A DNA stretch of 64,000 nucleotides from Armigeres subalbatus (GCF_024139115.2 NC_085140.1:338396966-338460965); one strand, 5' to 3'; counted from the first letter of the stretch, positions 34,090-45,710 are shown. Notes: generated by a model not told the origin, from the letters alone. Numbers and translations: made by a program.

Positions 34090-34785
34090 GACCATTGTTG
34101 ACAGGTCTCTTGCTCGATTGGAATGACACTGAAAATAAATTTGGAATTCCAATTGGAACACATTTCCTGTCTTTGTTTATAGAGCCTTTAGGAAAAATAT
34201 ATTCTTTTTTCATGCTGCATTACGTAAATATACTGCAAACTAGTTATTGGAATTGTAAAAACTAGCTAAAAAATAGAAATTACTAGTATGCAGCGGTACT
34301 GGTAGTTTTCGTGATCGTCATGTGAAAGCGAAAACAGAGCCTTTTCATTTTCAAGATAATATGCAAATAACGATGACTAGTCGATAAAATGATTATATTC
34401 TTCCTGATTTTCGAGTTAGAAGTAACATTATTGAAAGGGACACAGCTTGTTTACATAATTTGATACGCTTTCATGCAAACGGTTTGCAATGAGGCGGTAT
34501 CTGAAAGAAGTTATCTGTTAGTGTCAATGTTGTTGAAATTGTGTGTTCTCGATGTTATGTACCAGAAAAATCCATGCCAGACAGTTAATGTTAGACTAAA
34601 CAATAGACTAGGAACAAACACCGCATTTTTCCCCTGATGAAGAAACCATTCCCGTGTCGAAACGTCGGATAAATATACATCTTGTTTTAATAATTCAAGA
34701 CTGCGTAGCCAACCTAAAATCGAAATAGAAATATACAGTCGATTTCTCAATAGTTTAAAAAAATTTCACCATTTGTAACTTGTTC
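34090..34785. other. AT-rich intronic DNA, nothing recognised
   Basis: No recognised domain, array or element ends were found. Confidence 0.3.
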
Positions 34786-34789
34786 CGGA

Positions 34790-35480
34790 AGACAGGAAGA
34801 AGAAAAAAGAAATAGGAAAACATAGTAGGAAAAAGGAAGAATAAAGAAGGCAGAAGATGAATTAAGAATAAATAAGGAAGCAGCAAGAAGGAAGAAAGAA
34901 TAAAGAAAAAGGTCAAAAAGGAAAAAGGAATACAGAAGAAGGAATTAAGGAGAGAAAAAAACGAAGAAAGAAGATGAAAGAGAGAAAAAACTGAAGGAAG
35001 AAGAAGAGCAGGAAGAAGGAGAATGGAGGAAGGAAACAGGAAGATGAAAGTAGGAAGAAGGAAAAAGAAATAAAGAAGAGACAAAAAAAGTTGAAGGAAG
35101 AAGAAGTAAGTAAAAAGAAAGAGTAAAAAGGAAAAGGAAAGAAGGAAGAAAGAAAAAAGCTTCTGCCTTTAGCTTTTAAGAAAAAGAAATAGAAAGAAGG
35201 AAGAAAAAAGCTTCTGCCTTTAGCTTTTAAGAAAAAGAAATAGAAAGAAGGAAGAAAAAAGAAAGAAAAGGGAAGAATGAAGAAGGAAGAAAAAAAGGAA
35301 GAAAGAAGGAGGATAAAAGAAGAAGGAGGAAGGAAGAAGGAAAAGGGAAGGAGGACCGAAGAAGGAAGAAGGAAAAGGGAAAAAAGGAAGAAGGGAGAAG
35401 GAAGAGAAAAAAACGGAAGAAGAAAGATTATAGAAGGAAGAAGAAAGAAGGAAGAATGAAGAAAGAAGAAGGAAAACACA
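34790..35480 (+). repeat. Purine-rich GAAGAAGGAAGA low-complexity tract
   Basis: About 690 bp consist almost entirely of A and G on the + strand, with variants of GGAAGAAGGAAAAAG. One internal exact duplication of about 58 bp carries AGCTTCTGCCTTTAGCTTTTAAG (near 35155 and 35210). Long open frames on the complement (phenylalanine, serine, leucine) are artefacts of composition. Confidence 0.85.
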
Positions 35481-35489
35481 GGGAATATT

Positions 35490-36886
35490 CATTATCATTT
35501 TTAGCATCTCTTATTTCACATCCCACTTATCACTTCTCAGTTTTCAATTCATGTGTCGCAGTTCTCATTTTTCGTCTTTTGATTCTAACTTCTCATTTAT
35601 CATTTTTCTCTTCTCACTTTTTATTTCTCATTTCTCAGTTCACAGTTTTGATTTCTCAGTTGTAAGTTCTCAGTTCCCAGTTCTCAGTTCTCTATTCTCA
35701 GTTCTCAGTTCCCTATTTTCATTTCCCAGTTCTCAGGTTTCTGTTCTCAGTCCTCAGCTCTCACTTCTCATTTCTCAGTTTTCAGTTCCTACTTCTTATT
35801 TCGCCTTTCTCACTTCTCACTTCTTAATTTTCCTAAAAATCTTTCTCAGTTCTTAATTCTCAGATTTCAATTCTAAGTTCTTAGTTCTCACTTCGCGCTT
35901 CTCACTTCTTATTTTGTTCTTCTCACTTCACATTTCGTTCTTCTCACTTCTCATTTATCACTGCTCACTTCTAACTTCTCACTTTTTACTTCTCAATTCT
36001 CTTTTCTCACTTCTAACTTCTCATTTCTCACCTCTCACTTCTGACTATTCACTTTTCAGTTCTCACAAATCACTTTTTACTTTTCTTTCCTCAGTAATCA
36101 CTTTCGACTTCTCACTACTTATGTCTTACGTGAAGTCTCATTCCTCAGTTCCCCACTTTTCAGTTGTTAGATCTCAGTTTTAACTTCTCACTTCTCAGTT
36201 TTCAGTGCTCACTTCTCATTTCTCATTTCTCGCTTCTCATTTCTCTGTTCTCAGTTCTCAGTTTTCAAATTTTAGTTCATAGATTATAGTTCTTAGTTCT
36301 CACTTCTCGCTACTCATTTTGATCTTCTCACTTCACATTTCTTACTTCTCACTTCTCATTTATCACTGCTCACTTCTAACTTCTGATTTCTCGATTCTCA
36401 CTTTTTACTTCTCAAATCTCACTTTTCATTACTTACTTCTAGCTTCTCATTTCTCCCCTCTCACTTCTCACTATTCACTTTTCAGTTCTCACATATCACT
36501 TTACACTTCTCTTTCATCAATAATCACTTTCGACTTCTCACTACTTATGTCTTATGTGAAGTCTCATTCCCCAGTTCTCACTTCTCAGATCTCAATGCTC
36601 ACTTCTCATTTCTCATTTCTCACATCCCATTACTTAGTTCGCACTTCTTATTTTGTTCTTCTCACTTCACTTTTCGTACTTCTCACTTTTCATTTATCAT
36701 TGGTCAATTCTAACTCCTGACTTCTCACTTTTTACTTCTCAATTCTCATTTCTCAATATTCTCTTTTCACTACTAACTTCTCATTTCTCACCTCTCACTT
36801 CTAACTATTCACTTTTCAATTCTCACATATCTCTTTTTACTTCTCTTTCCTCAACAATCACTTTTGACTTCTCACTACTTATGTCT
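35490..36886 (+). repeat. TTCTCACTTCTCATTTCTCAG pyrimidine-rich array, left part
   Basis: A 7-8 bp word (TTCTCAC, TTCTCAT, TTCTCAG) is repeated for about 1.4 kb. Above it is a higher-order period: the phrase containing CACTTCACATTTC starts near 35922, 36328 and 36660, and CTACTTATGTCTTA occurs near 36115, 36542 and, after the SINE, 37253. Predicted proteins (SLLTSHFS repeats) are not genes. Confidence 0.85.
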
Positions 36887-37251
36887 TTTTTTTTATTTCT
36901 TTATTAATTTATTTAGGCACTCTGTGTTACTTAACCGCTACTGTGCCGAGATCTACTGTGGTATTCTGCTTTGCAGAATCCACACAGAATCTATTTTTAG
37001 ATTTCCATTGCCATTATTGTTGTTGTTGCCAGTCCATCTCATCGTGAGTCCATTGTGTCCGTTTGTCCATGTCGTGTATTGTTCGGTTGCCATTTTAACC
37101 TCGTACGTTGGAGGAATGCCTCTGAGAAGAACAAGTGTCAGTCGTCATTAGGCAGCCATGACGATAGGGTTTGGTGGAGGGGCTGGGAATCGACCCCTTG
37201 ACCATTTGCTTATAAGGCGAACGTGTAGCCAACTACGCTACGGGACCCCCT
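36887..37251 (-). mobile_element. tRNA-derived SINE in the pyrimidine array
   Basis: On the minus strand it starts GGGGGTCCCGTAGCGTAGTTGG (box A-like, 37240-37229) and has GGTCGATTCCC (box B-like, about 37197-37187) in a tRNA-like 5' domain ending AGCCCCTCCACCA. It closes in an A-rich tail at 36887-36900. The target duplication TACTTATGTCT (36876-36886 and 37252-37262) is exact and the array resumes in register. It is not Feilai. Confidence 0.85.
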
Positions 37252-37500
37252 TACTTATGTCTTATGTGAAGTCTCATTCCTCATTTCATTTTTTACACGG
37301 GTGGGTTTTAGTCGATTAAGACCTTTAGTGTTAATGAAACTATTAGTTAACCCCATGTAAAAAATACCACAAAATCAAAGAAAATTCAGGTGGTATTCAA
37401 AAAGCTGTGAAAAATAATGTATGTATCCTCACTTTCCTTTCACTTCTCGATTACTCACTTCTCATTTCTCACTCTTCACTACTCGTCATATGAGGGGAAT
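37252..37500 (+). repeat. Pyrimidine array, right part, with MITE-like insert
   Basis: The TTCTCA array resumes after the SINE, is interrupted at 37290-37410 by a repeat starting TTTTTTACACGGGTGGG (related to 23342) and ends near 37495. Confidence 0.7.
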
Positions 37501-37640
37501 TTTTTTCAACTATTCGGCCAATTGGCATTCGGCCAAACGACCGTTCGGCTTCACGGCTGTCGGCTTTCGGATTATGATCCTATAATTCAAAATCTGTCCA
37601 TGGTGGACGGATTTCGATTCACAAGGTGTTGATTTTGTTT
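37500..37640. repeat. TTCGGCCAAWTGGC short-word repeat
   Basis: ATTCGGCCAATTGGCATTCGG, GGCCAAACGACCGTTCGGC and a CGGCTTTCGG word lie in a row. The style resembles the subterminal arrays at 11441 and 16416, although the words differ. It may be one end of a DNA element. Confidence 0.45.
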
Positions 37641-38068
37641 GTAAATTGGATGTCCCACAGTATGTATGTTTGTATGTAAGTTCCAGAAGCTCTTAGAGCC
37701 GAAAAAGCGAGCTCTTTGTACATATACTGGTCTAGTAACTGGGCACTGTCCGTGCAGATATCATTTGAAAGCGAAACATCGGAACATCTGCTTTGCAGTT
37801 TTAGTGCATTATACAGACGCAGATCGAAATTTTCCGATACAACTCAGAGAAATTTGGTCTGCTTATCCAGGGAAGGTGATTGGTTTCATAAGCCACATCA
37901 TTCCGGGATGGTAACGGGTCTTGGCATATGTTAAGTTGTGGTTGATACTAAAAGACACGTAAATTAAAAAAGAAATATACTACAATAGTTCTAATTAATT
38001 ACCTAACAAAAAAATGTTCCAGCATAACCTTTGAACCCATTGATCAATTTCATCTAAATTTGGAACCA
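37641..38068. other. Intronic DNA, nothing recognised
   Basis: No repeat or domain was recognised. Confidence 0.3.
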
Positions 38069-38079
38069 ATGAACCAGAC

Positions 38080-38119
38080 TTTTTTTTTAATCTTTATTTA
38101 GGAAAAAAAAACAAAAAAA
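38080..38119 (-). mobile_element. 40-bp retro-insertion with 11-bp target duplication
   Basis: ATGAACCAGAC is present at 38069-38079 and again at 38120-38130. The 40 bases between read, on the minus strand, CCTAAATAAAGATT followed by an A run. This looks like the extreme 3' end of a polyadenylated RNA copied by LINE machinery. Confidence 0.65.
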
Positions 38120-38520
38120 ATGAACCAGACGATAACGATTGCAATTGTCATTTGAGAATATTTCAAATGAGAACAGTAGGCGAATTGTCGCCGACGATAA
38201 CTTTTAAAAACTTGGACTCAAACGATTATAAACGAAAATAACATTTCACTGGAAATAACATTCTACCTAAAATGACATTTTCTCGAAGAAGCATTTCTAG
38301 TAAAAAACTAAAATAACATCTTTTCCTCGAAAATATCATTTGCTAGAAATATCATGAATATATTTAGTGGAGACAATGCTTTTAAAAGTGAAGTCTGCCT
38401 TCTTTTAATCAAATAATTAAGTATCAATAACAAGACACAGTTACCCTGTTGACTAACTGGTTTCAATATTTTCCGATTGTAACGAAAACAGCGAATCAAA
38501 CTGGTAGTTCCGAACAAGGC

Positions 38521-38744
38521 CTCAATTCTCGGCCCGGTCTAGGATGTTTTTGGGTGTCTTGACTCCCTGGGTATAACGTATCCATTGAACTTGCAACATA
38601 AGATACAGATTAATGGAATGGCGGGCATAGAAAAGTTTTCGACTAATATCTGAAGAAATGCTGATAGAAGTTGCCGAGTTGAAAAGCAGGCCAGGTTGGA
38701 ATGTAGGGCCATAGAATAGTAATAAGAAGAAGACGAAGGAGCAG
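38521..38744 (+). mobile_element. Feilai-related SINE, 5'-truncated
   Basis: The element begins within a CCGGTCTAGGATGTTTTTGGG segment, then TTGACTCCCTGGGTATAACG and GAAGTTGCCGAGTTGAAAAGC, and ends AATAAGAAGAAGACGAAG. It differs from Feilai in its 3' half. The same subfamily occurs inverted at 52583 and 57823. Confidence 0.65.
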
Positions 38745-38748
38745 TGTG

Positions 38749-38891
38749 CTGCCGTAATCTGAAAAAGTGAAGTATATGCCATTTTCCAAAAATAGTGTTA
38801 ACGAGTACTATTAATCGAATTCTTTAACAGAAAAATGGAAACCATGCATGTTGTAAATTATCTTTTACGTCACTTTTCCAGATTACGGCAG
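38749..38891. mobile_element. MITE with CTGCCGTAATCTG ends, copy 2 (143 bp)
   Basis: The TIRs are CTGCCGTAATCTG and CAGATTACGGCAG, extended inward by AAAAGTGA/TCACTTTTC. The flanking 4-bp direct repeat is TGTG (38745-38748 and 38892-38895). It is the longer copy of the family seen at 19648. Confidence 0.78.
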
Positions 38892-38899
38892 TGTGGGGC

Positions 38900-40925
38900 C
38901 ACATTATTTTAAGTTCAATATTTTAATATTTTCATAACCCTGGGCAATAACATCGAAGTATTTTACTGTTGGCCTACATTATGTGTGAATCAATCAAGAT
39001 CTGCAAATATTTTTGCAAAAAACTCCGCATCATTTTTTTTCAAATTCAAAAATTATATATTATTAGAAAACGGTTCGAGTAGTTGGGAAATATTATACGA
39101 AGAAAGGGAACAATGCTCCCTAGATTAGCAATTGCTCTTATATTTTTTTGATTGTAAAGATTCTTCTCAGCAGTGTTGAAAAAAAACTCAAAATCTCAAA
39201 ATTCATAAACGATTAAAATCATTCGTGAGTTGAAAAGCATCAAAATCAGTACCTAAAACGCCATGACTGAATTTAATCATCCGTTTGAATCATCGTTGTT
39301 TAAAAAACAGTTCGTCACTATGAATACTCTTGCGTGAGTGAACAATAAACTAACTGCCCTAAATTGATTGAAAACGTTTTTTGAAGCGAAATGATTTTTT
39401 GGAAAATGAGTGAAACGATGCGTTTAAGCATGAAAAATCTAGGCGTGATGCACTCCTTCAAATTCGCAAGCGAGTTTCATGTTCTAACTAAATAACTAAC
39501 TAACATGATTATTTTTAGATCTAAATATCTAGATACTGCTATGTGTACCATGACTTCTCAACCGAATCTCATTGGGATGCTTAACTATTTAAACTCATTG
39601 ACTTCGAATAAACTTGTTTGCTCAATAAATTTGGAACAATCTCAAAGCTAAGCTGTATATTGAATACATTAGCATTTATCTTTAAATGATCTTTGAGCAA
39701 TTTTACACATTTCGTCTGAGTGTGGTACAAACTACTTTCTAATTAGACAACTAGCTCAAATCTTGACCGTTCCGTAGAAAATTAGCCTGTCGTGCACTTA
39801 AATGGTTAATCTCTATCGAAAAAATGAAGGCCACAGAGTAAAAAATCACCCTTCCTTGCTCGAAGCTATCCATCACTTCACTGGACGAGTGGAGCTCATA
39901 CAATAATCGTAGATACGGAAGGTGATGGTTGCAGGTGAAACCAAAAACCGGAATTTGCCAAAAAAAAAACTGCAAACAAGCAAACGCCGCTTTATGTGCA
40001 CGGCTAATGATTGATTCTTTTTGGCAATCGGTCTGTTACTACCACAGCGAGACCATTAACAACTACCATCGTGGTCGTCGTCTTAAATATGTCTATTTTT
40101 CCATCATCGAAACGTCTAACGGTGCATTCGCAAAAAAAACAAATGGCCCCAAACGGTGCTGAAGTTCCAGGGATTGTTATACACTGCAGGTAGTGAAAGT
40201 TTGCAGGTCAATTCCCCTTTCTGTCTCCTTCTATCCCCAAATGCCTCCAGATCTAAGCCTCAGCAAGCCATTACGTTTGAACCTTAAAACTCGCACAAAC
40301 GAAAGGAAATGAAATGTGGGCAAAAAAATGGAATTCGCCGAATCGAGGCTCTAATTGCGGGGTTAGTCAGTTTGACTAATTCGATTCGACGTAGAACTTG
40401 CGGTTCGTTTTGAAACGAAAATCCACCTTCTCTCTGATGCTTCGTTGACTTAAAGTGATGATGTTGGAGTTGATTGTGGTGAATGCGTCAGTACCAGCAG
40501 CAGCAGCAGTACGGCTTGTTGCTGCATGATATCTATCATTAGTATAGTTGGCACGTTGTTTCTGCTTGTTGGAACACCAGGTTGTTCGACATGGTTTAGT
40601 TAGCTGATCATAAGGGTGCTTGTAAATGCAAGTGTCATTTTTTGAGCACGATGAGAGAACCAAGATATTGAATAAACGATGAAGTATCTGAGTCACAACT
40701 TGAACAGGCACTTTCCTTCTAATTTCCAGCCCGAAATTGTGAAAGGTTAAGAGAGACAAATGTTTTGAGTGTTTAAACATAAAACAACTACAAAAATATT
40801 CCACATACCGCTTAGAGGCTATATAGATTTATTCTTGCAGTGATATCACTTGTTTATAGATGACCTAGATTCTGAAAGTCCAGAGCAGTTTGGGGAACTT
40901 GTAATGTCGACTTAATATGTATAAT
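38900..40925. other. Presumed single-copy intronic DNA
   Basis: AT-rich, without recognised elements. A GCAGCAGCAGCAG microsatellite is at 40496-40511. A minus-strand open frame of 142 codons at 40804-40376 has no recognisable domain and is probably chance. Confidence 0.35.
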
Positions 40926-40929
40926 TGTA

Positions 40930-41127
40930 CACTGGATTCTGTTTTTACACGATTGACTTTTTTTCAATTTTGCACTCATCCTAAATGTTTAATACATGAT
41001 ATTAATTACCATGTGATTTATCTTTGAATTATTTATTATTTTTTGAAACATTTTGCAAAGACTTTGGTGGTAAACTGAAGTCACACGATCAAAATTACGA
41101 GCGATAGTGTAAAAACAGAATCCTGTG
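40930..41127. mobile_element. TA-flanked MITE, 198 bp
   Basis: The left end CACTGGATTCTGTTTTTACAC and the right end (reversed) CACAGGATTCTGTTTTTACAC match at 20 of 21 positions. TA flanks both sides (40928-40929 and 41128-41129), as for Tc1/mariner derivatives. Non-coding. Confidence 0.75.
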
Positions 41128-41129
41128 TA

Positions 41130-42630
41130 TACCAATTCCTTGTTCCTAATAGAAAATCAGTCATTATTGAACAGTTTGCGGAAAGAAAGTTATTTGTTTT
41201 TGAAAATCAACTCCTATTAGAGCAGTACATTGCAGTAACTTGTGTCACTATTCATCATTTCGGGGCTCTGCCTAGAGGGCACCCATAACCTCCAAACCTT
41301 CGCAACCGATTGTCACGAGACGCGCTCGCTAGTCTGTGTTCTACTCAAGCTGGTTACTCGCGGTTAGCTGATTATAAGCTAGATCGAACGGCACACATGC
41401 AAACGTCTATGTCGGGCTTGTTAATGTTATTCGATTTGCGTGGTGAACGTGAACATTCAATGTCATTGCTGTTTGGGTTCGACACATTGTAGCTTGCGTG
41501 ATCCAGTGAGGACGGTGCGAAAGGAGTAATAGTCGAGTACGTTCTATCTAATCCATCCACAGCGACCGACGCTGCGTCCCAGGGCAAGATCAACCAGTCG
41601 CTGATCGGAGACAGACATGGTGACGAATATTTTTCGGCATGCAACGCTGCGTTCGTGCAAGTTGCATTCGCATGATGAAGGTTGGTTTTAAATTTATGTT
41701 TGTAGAGCATGTGGTCTCCATGGAATATGTCTTATTCAGAACAATTTGAGATCAAACTATGGTGGTTGAACGACATTGTTTTATAAATACAAAAACCCTG
41801 CCATAGGTTATTTTCGTTTGATCTTTAAACTATGGGAAGGAGCTTTCACTTGAAGCGTGTTAGTTTTAGTCATACTGCCCCAGTAACATTATCTTATCTT
41901 TCAAATTCACACTATTTGAATGCTATTATTTATAATTGCATCAGGTTTCAATCAACCACATAATTTAGTACCGTTAGTAGCTAGTAGTACAATCGAAACA
42001 AACTATCGACACCTATTCGGAATGTGTGAGCAATGCAAATGAATGCTAATCAGATGTTGAACACTAATTCGATACAAACAATCGCGCCTCGCTTAGCGAT
42101 CCCCATTTCACACTGCCTTAGTCCCGATGAACTTGAATTTCCTCCCTTGCCCTTGCCGTCATCGTTTTCCATTAGCCGTGTGACTACGATTGTGCTCGGA
42201 TAACCCTTCGTGGGTACTCTCATCGGTACGCAGACACAAATTAGCATGCCATCTTGAATTCCCCATTGACATACCTACTCCAGCCAAGAGAAGGCGAATG
42301 GGTTTCCTCCGGTTGCGCGTCTAATGCGTATGCCGTCCCACAAAAAAAAACCAACTGTTGCGCTTATGGCCTTCTCTCCTTCATTCATATAATGTACAAT
42401 AAACACTTGAAAATTTCCTTCTACGCTTCTCCGTCCTGAAGGGTTCATGTGTGCATGGTAGAGTGTTTCTTAAACATGGTTGGTCATAATTCAATTCAAA
42501 TTGAAAAATATGTTTTATTATATAAGTATAAAAAATCATATTTTCGGGTAAATTAATTAAATTTAAAAAAATAAATAAAAACTTATTTGAATTCTTTAGT
42601 TTGGGTATCATAATGAGGTCACTCTTTCAC
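41130..42630. other. Presumed single-copy intronic DNA
   Basis: No transposon was recognised. The stretches 41250-41680 and 42060-42440 have higher complexity and GC than the neighbours. The antisense open frame 41710-41372 has no known domain. Confidence 0.3.
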
Positions 42631-42639
42631 CTAGTCAGC

Positions 42640-43425
42640 ATATTCAAAGACAGCTCAACTCCTAAGCACTTTCTCACTTCAACGGGTGACCGCACGAGTA
42701 TTGAGTTTGGTTCATAGATTCCGGGTGGAGATAGCTTCCGGTTCAATGGTGCCCCGACAACCTGAATTTGGTGCATTCGTACGCCACGATCATGTCAATT
42801 AGTCCCCGGCGGAGGATTTAGCCTAGTCCCGACTTTCAATGCCCTTGAGCTCTCAGTCATTGAGCCGTTTGGCTTCTGCCGCGATCACGAACGAATCGGA
42901 TAGTTCCCGTTGGCAGATCCATCCTATTCCGACGAGAACTTTCCCAACAGCGGGAGCTCCTCCGTATCCGGTAGTAATGCTCTGACCTGCGGCTGTGCGC
43001 TGGTCGCAAGTTGATAACAGTTGGGCCGCTGGTAGCCTCCAAAATTGCACTTCTCTCCGCTTCGATCCGGAGACATGTGAACAGGATGTGCTCAGCAGTT
43101 TCTGTCACGTCTGGACATTGTGATCAGGCGGGGGAAGCCGCATGTCCGAACCTGTGCAGGTATCACCTGCGTTAAGAACTGGGTCAAGCCAAAGTTTAGC
43201 TCACGGATGCGCAAGTTGTTGCTTCTTGCCGCGAAACTATTCCTCGACGAGATTGATCGAATAGGCTGCAGTCAATTCGATCTCCTCGACAGACTCTCCG
43301 TACACGGTCATCGTTACGTCATCGACGAATCTCACTAGCTTGACTCCTGGCCGGAGCTTTAACTTTAGCACGCCAATGGGTTGGGAAGTGTTGCGAGAAT
43401 AATACTTTAATGATCGTCTTTAGCT
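42640..43425 (-). pseudogene. R1-like LINE, RT catalytic and C-terminal part
   Basis: On the minus strand the text GVKLVRFVDDVTMTVYGES (about 43360-43300) carries the RT catalytic VDD box. SVEEIELTAAYSINLVEE follows and, further on, TAEHILFTCLRIEAERSAIL (about 43100-43045) matches the C-terminal H-C region of R1/LOA-type elements. Several stops occur. The upstream part of the same element probably lies at 45765-46610. Between them sits a Feilai-based insertion nest. Clade call by motif. Confidence 0.7.
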
Positions 43426-43556
43426 TTATTGCGACCTTCCTTAACTGTGCGGTAAGATGCGCGGCTACAAAGCAAGACTGCTGAAGGTGACTGGGTTCGA
43501 TTCCTGGTCTGGTCTAGGAAATTTTCGGGTTGGAAACTTTCTCGAATTCCCTGGGC

Positions 43557-43766
43557 TTCATAGCCGTGCGGTTAGCGACGTCAATCGTCTAGACACATGT
43601 GCTATGGAGTGTGGGTTCGATTCCCGCCCGGAAAGGAGGAAACTTTTTGAGTTCAAAAAATTCTCCACTGGTCCACTGGGTGTTAGTGTCCTGTCCGTTG
43701 CCTCATAGGTGTTAAGTGTTCAGTCTGTACGACCTCTGGTCAAAAACGGTGTCCATGTATTCAAAA
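43557..43766 (+). mobile_element. tRNA-derived SINE inside Feilai
   Basis: Box A TAGCCGTGCGG is at 43561-43571 and box B GGTTCGATTCC at 43614-43624. The body is different from Feilai (CCCGGAAAGGAGGAAAC, CTCCACTGGTCCACTGGG) and it ends in TTCAAAAAAAG. It belongs to another tRNA-SINE family. Confidence 0.75.
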
Positions 43767-43839
43767 AAAGTATCACCGTGCTGGCCTCATGATATACGAT
43801 TGCGAAAATGGCTTGGCTCAGCAACCTCGCAGTTAATAA

Positions 43840-45595
43840 AAACTATAGTATCGCGAACGTGCTTACTAGCATTGACTGGTTAACCGTTATGAACCCTAAC
43901 AACGTTGAAGGCTCCGCTCTTACTCTCTCGCACATCTTGGCGTATATAGTTGACCGACACGTGCCAAAGAGATCACAGACAGGATCTCACCCTCCATGGT
44001 TCTCGACTGAACTACGAAAAATGAAGTCCACTAAGAGAGCAGCTTTCAGAATTTTCTCAAAACATCGAACGCTATCTCTGATAAACCATTATGTGAGGCT
44101 TAATCATGAATACCAACGATCCTGTCGGCAAAGTGTTGCACAGTACCAACGAAATCTTGAGCACAAATTCAAATCTAAACCAAAATCCTTCTGGAATTAC
44201 GTCAACGAACAGCGCTAGGAATCCGGACTTCCATCGACAATTAATTTGAATGGTGAAATCGTCTCAACTACTCAGGAAGTGTGCCGCCTATTTGTCGTAA
44301 AATTCGTGAGCGTTTTCAGTGACGAAAGGATGAGTGACAGCCAAGTCTCAATCGCAGCAAGGAACGTTCCCCTAAAAAACCAGTCTTTGGGTGCAATTAA
44401 CATCGATGAAGACATGATTCTGAGAGCCGCAAATCAGCTAAAATCCTCACATAATCCCGGACCCGACGGCGTACCGTCAAAAGGCATATCGACAGTTTGC
44501 TCGTCCCACTTCTTTTCTAGTTCAGATCTTCGATCATCAATGGAATTTTCCCCTCCTGCTGGAAGTTTGCACTAATGTTCCCAGTCCACAAAAAGACAGA
44601 ACAACTCGATGTGAACAGCTATCGAGGGATTACGTAATTGTGTGCCGTTTCGAAGCTGTTCGAACTTGACACTATGGAACCACTGCTTTCTGCAACTTCT
44701 TAGTGATGATCAGCACGGATTTACTATCGGTCGCTCAATTTCCACCAATTTACTGTGCCTCACGTCCTACGTCACAAACAGTCTAACAGAACAGGCTCAA
44801 ACGGATGTTATTTATACTGACCTCTCTGTAGCTTTCGATAAGATTAATCACTTATTAGCCATTGCAAAACTGGACCGATTCGGAGTCAGCGGCAGTCTGC
44901 TGAACTGGTTACATTCGTTTCTTTCTGACCGCCAAAGTTTTCATGCACCATCCGGTATACTACAACTTGTAGTCTACAAGGGATGCCTTCGGTTGTCTTA
45001 CGCAGATGACCTTAAAATCTTTTTGGAAATACATCCCTTCACCGATTGTCAGTTCTTACAACTTTTACAACTTGGTGCTTTCTGAAGTATGGTGGTAAAC
45101 CCGGCCAAGTGTTCTGTCATTACTTTTTCTGGAGTTCGTCTTACAACAACGGTGCTAAGAGAATCAAATCTGTTCAACGCCGTTTCCTTCGATTCGCACT
45201 TCGTAGAATATCTTGGCAGGATCCGTTCCCCCTACCGAGTTACGAAAGCCGATGTCAGCTGATCAACTTGTAGCTACTTCGCGCAAGGAGAGATGTCGAC
45301 AAAGCCATTATGATCGCCGATACCCTGCTGGGACGAATCGACTGTGGAGTTATGTTGGAACAAATAGACCTGAACGTCCAGTCACGCACGCTCAGTAACA
45401 GCCATATGTTGTGGTGGTCCTTTCGTCGTACAAATTATGGCATACAAGGAACTATTTGTGGCCTACAGCGTGTCTGTCTTCAACAGAGTCGCATCACTCT
45501 TCGATTTCCACGTCACACGGATCATGTTACGCCGAAGATTTTCATCGTTCTTCGCAGACATAAACAGACGAGGACAATGACAATGCTTGTTTAAA
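43840..45595 (+). pseudogene. CR1/Jockey-like LINE ORF2, broken
   Basis: Frame 43808-44218 carries the pre-RT linker (HPPWFSTELRKMKSTKRAAF, SKPKSFWNYVNEQR). After a stop, 44246-44575 has LKSSHNPGPDGVPSKG, the first RT block. A further frame, 44642-45085, reads SDDQHGFTIGRSISTNLL, then VIYTDLSVAFDKINHLLAI (motif A) and FGVSGSLLNWLHSFLSDR. The SGVPQGS block is lost and LRLSYADDLKIFLEI (YADD motif C, about 45000-45030) follows directly. C-terminal text RCQLINL and IDCGVMLEQIDLN is recognisable to 45595. Not functional. Confidence 0.82.
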
Positions 45596-45710
45596 TGTTT
45601 TATACCTACTTTGTATTATCTCTTGACAACATCTTTTCATATACACTTTTTTTCATCATTGGGGCTAAATGTAGCCTGTTGATGCAACAACCATAAAAAA
45701 TAAAGAATAA
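43840..45710 (+). mobile_element. CR1/Jockey-like LINE inside Feilai, 5'-truncated
   Basis: The element holds a linker, most of an RT and the C-terminal region, and ends with AATAAAGAATAAA-like sequence just before the Feilai tail resumes. Internal stops and small deletions are frequent. Confidence 0.8.

Noticed and set aside
34755..35507. Long open frames rich in F, S and L on the minus strand
   Set aside because: They are translations of the A/G-only tract. Several frames are open at once and there is no domain or start context.
35456..36907. Open frames with SLLTSHFS-type repeats
   Set aside because: They arise from the TTCTCAC array. The repeat is open in several frames and no gene signals are present.
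37175..37251. tRNA-like sequence ending in CCACCA on the minus strand
   Set aside because: It is the head of a SINE with an A-rich tail and target duplication. A genomic CCA end fits retroposition, not an active tRNA gene.
40376..40804. 142-codon minus-strand open frame
   Set aside because: No recognisable domain, no splice context, and it crosses a CAG microsatellite. Chance is likely.
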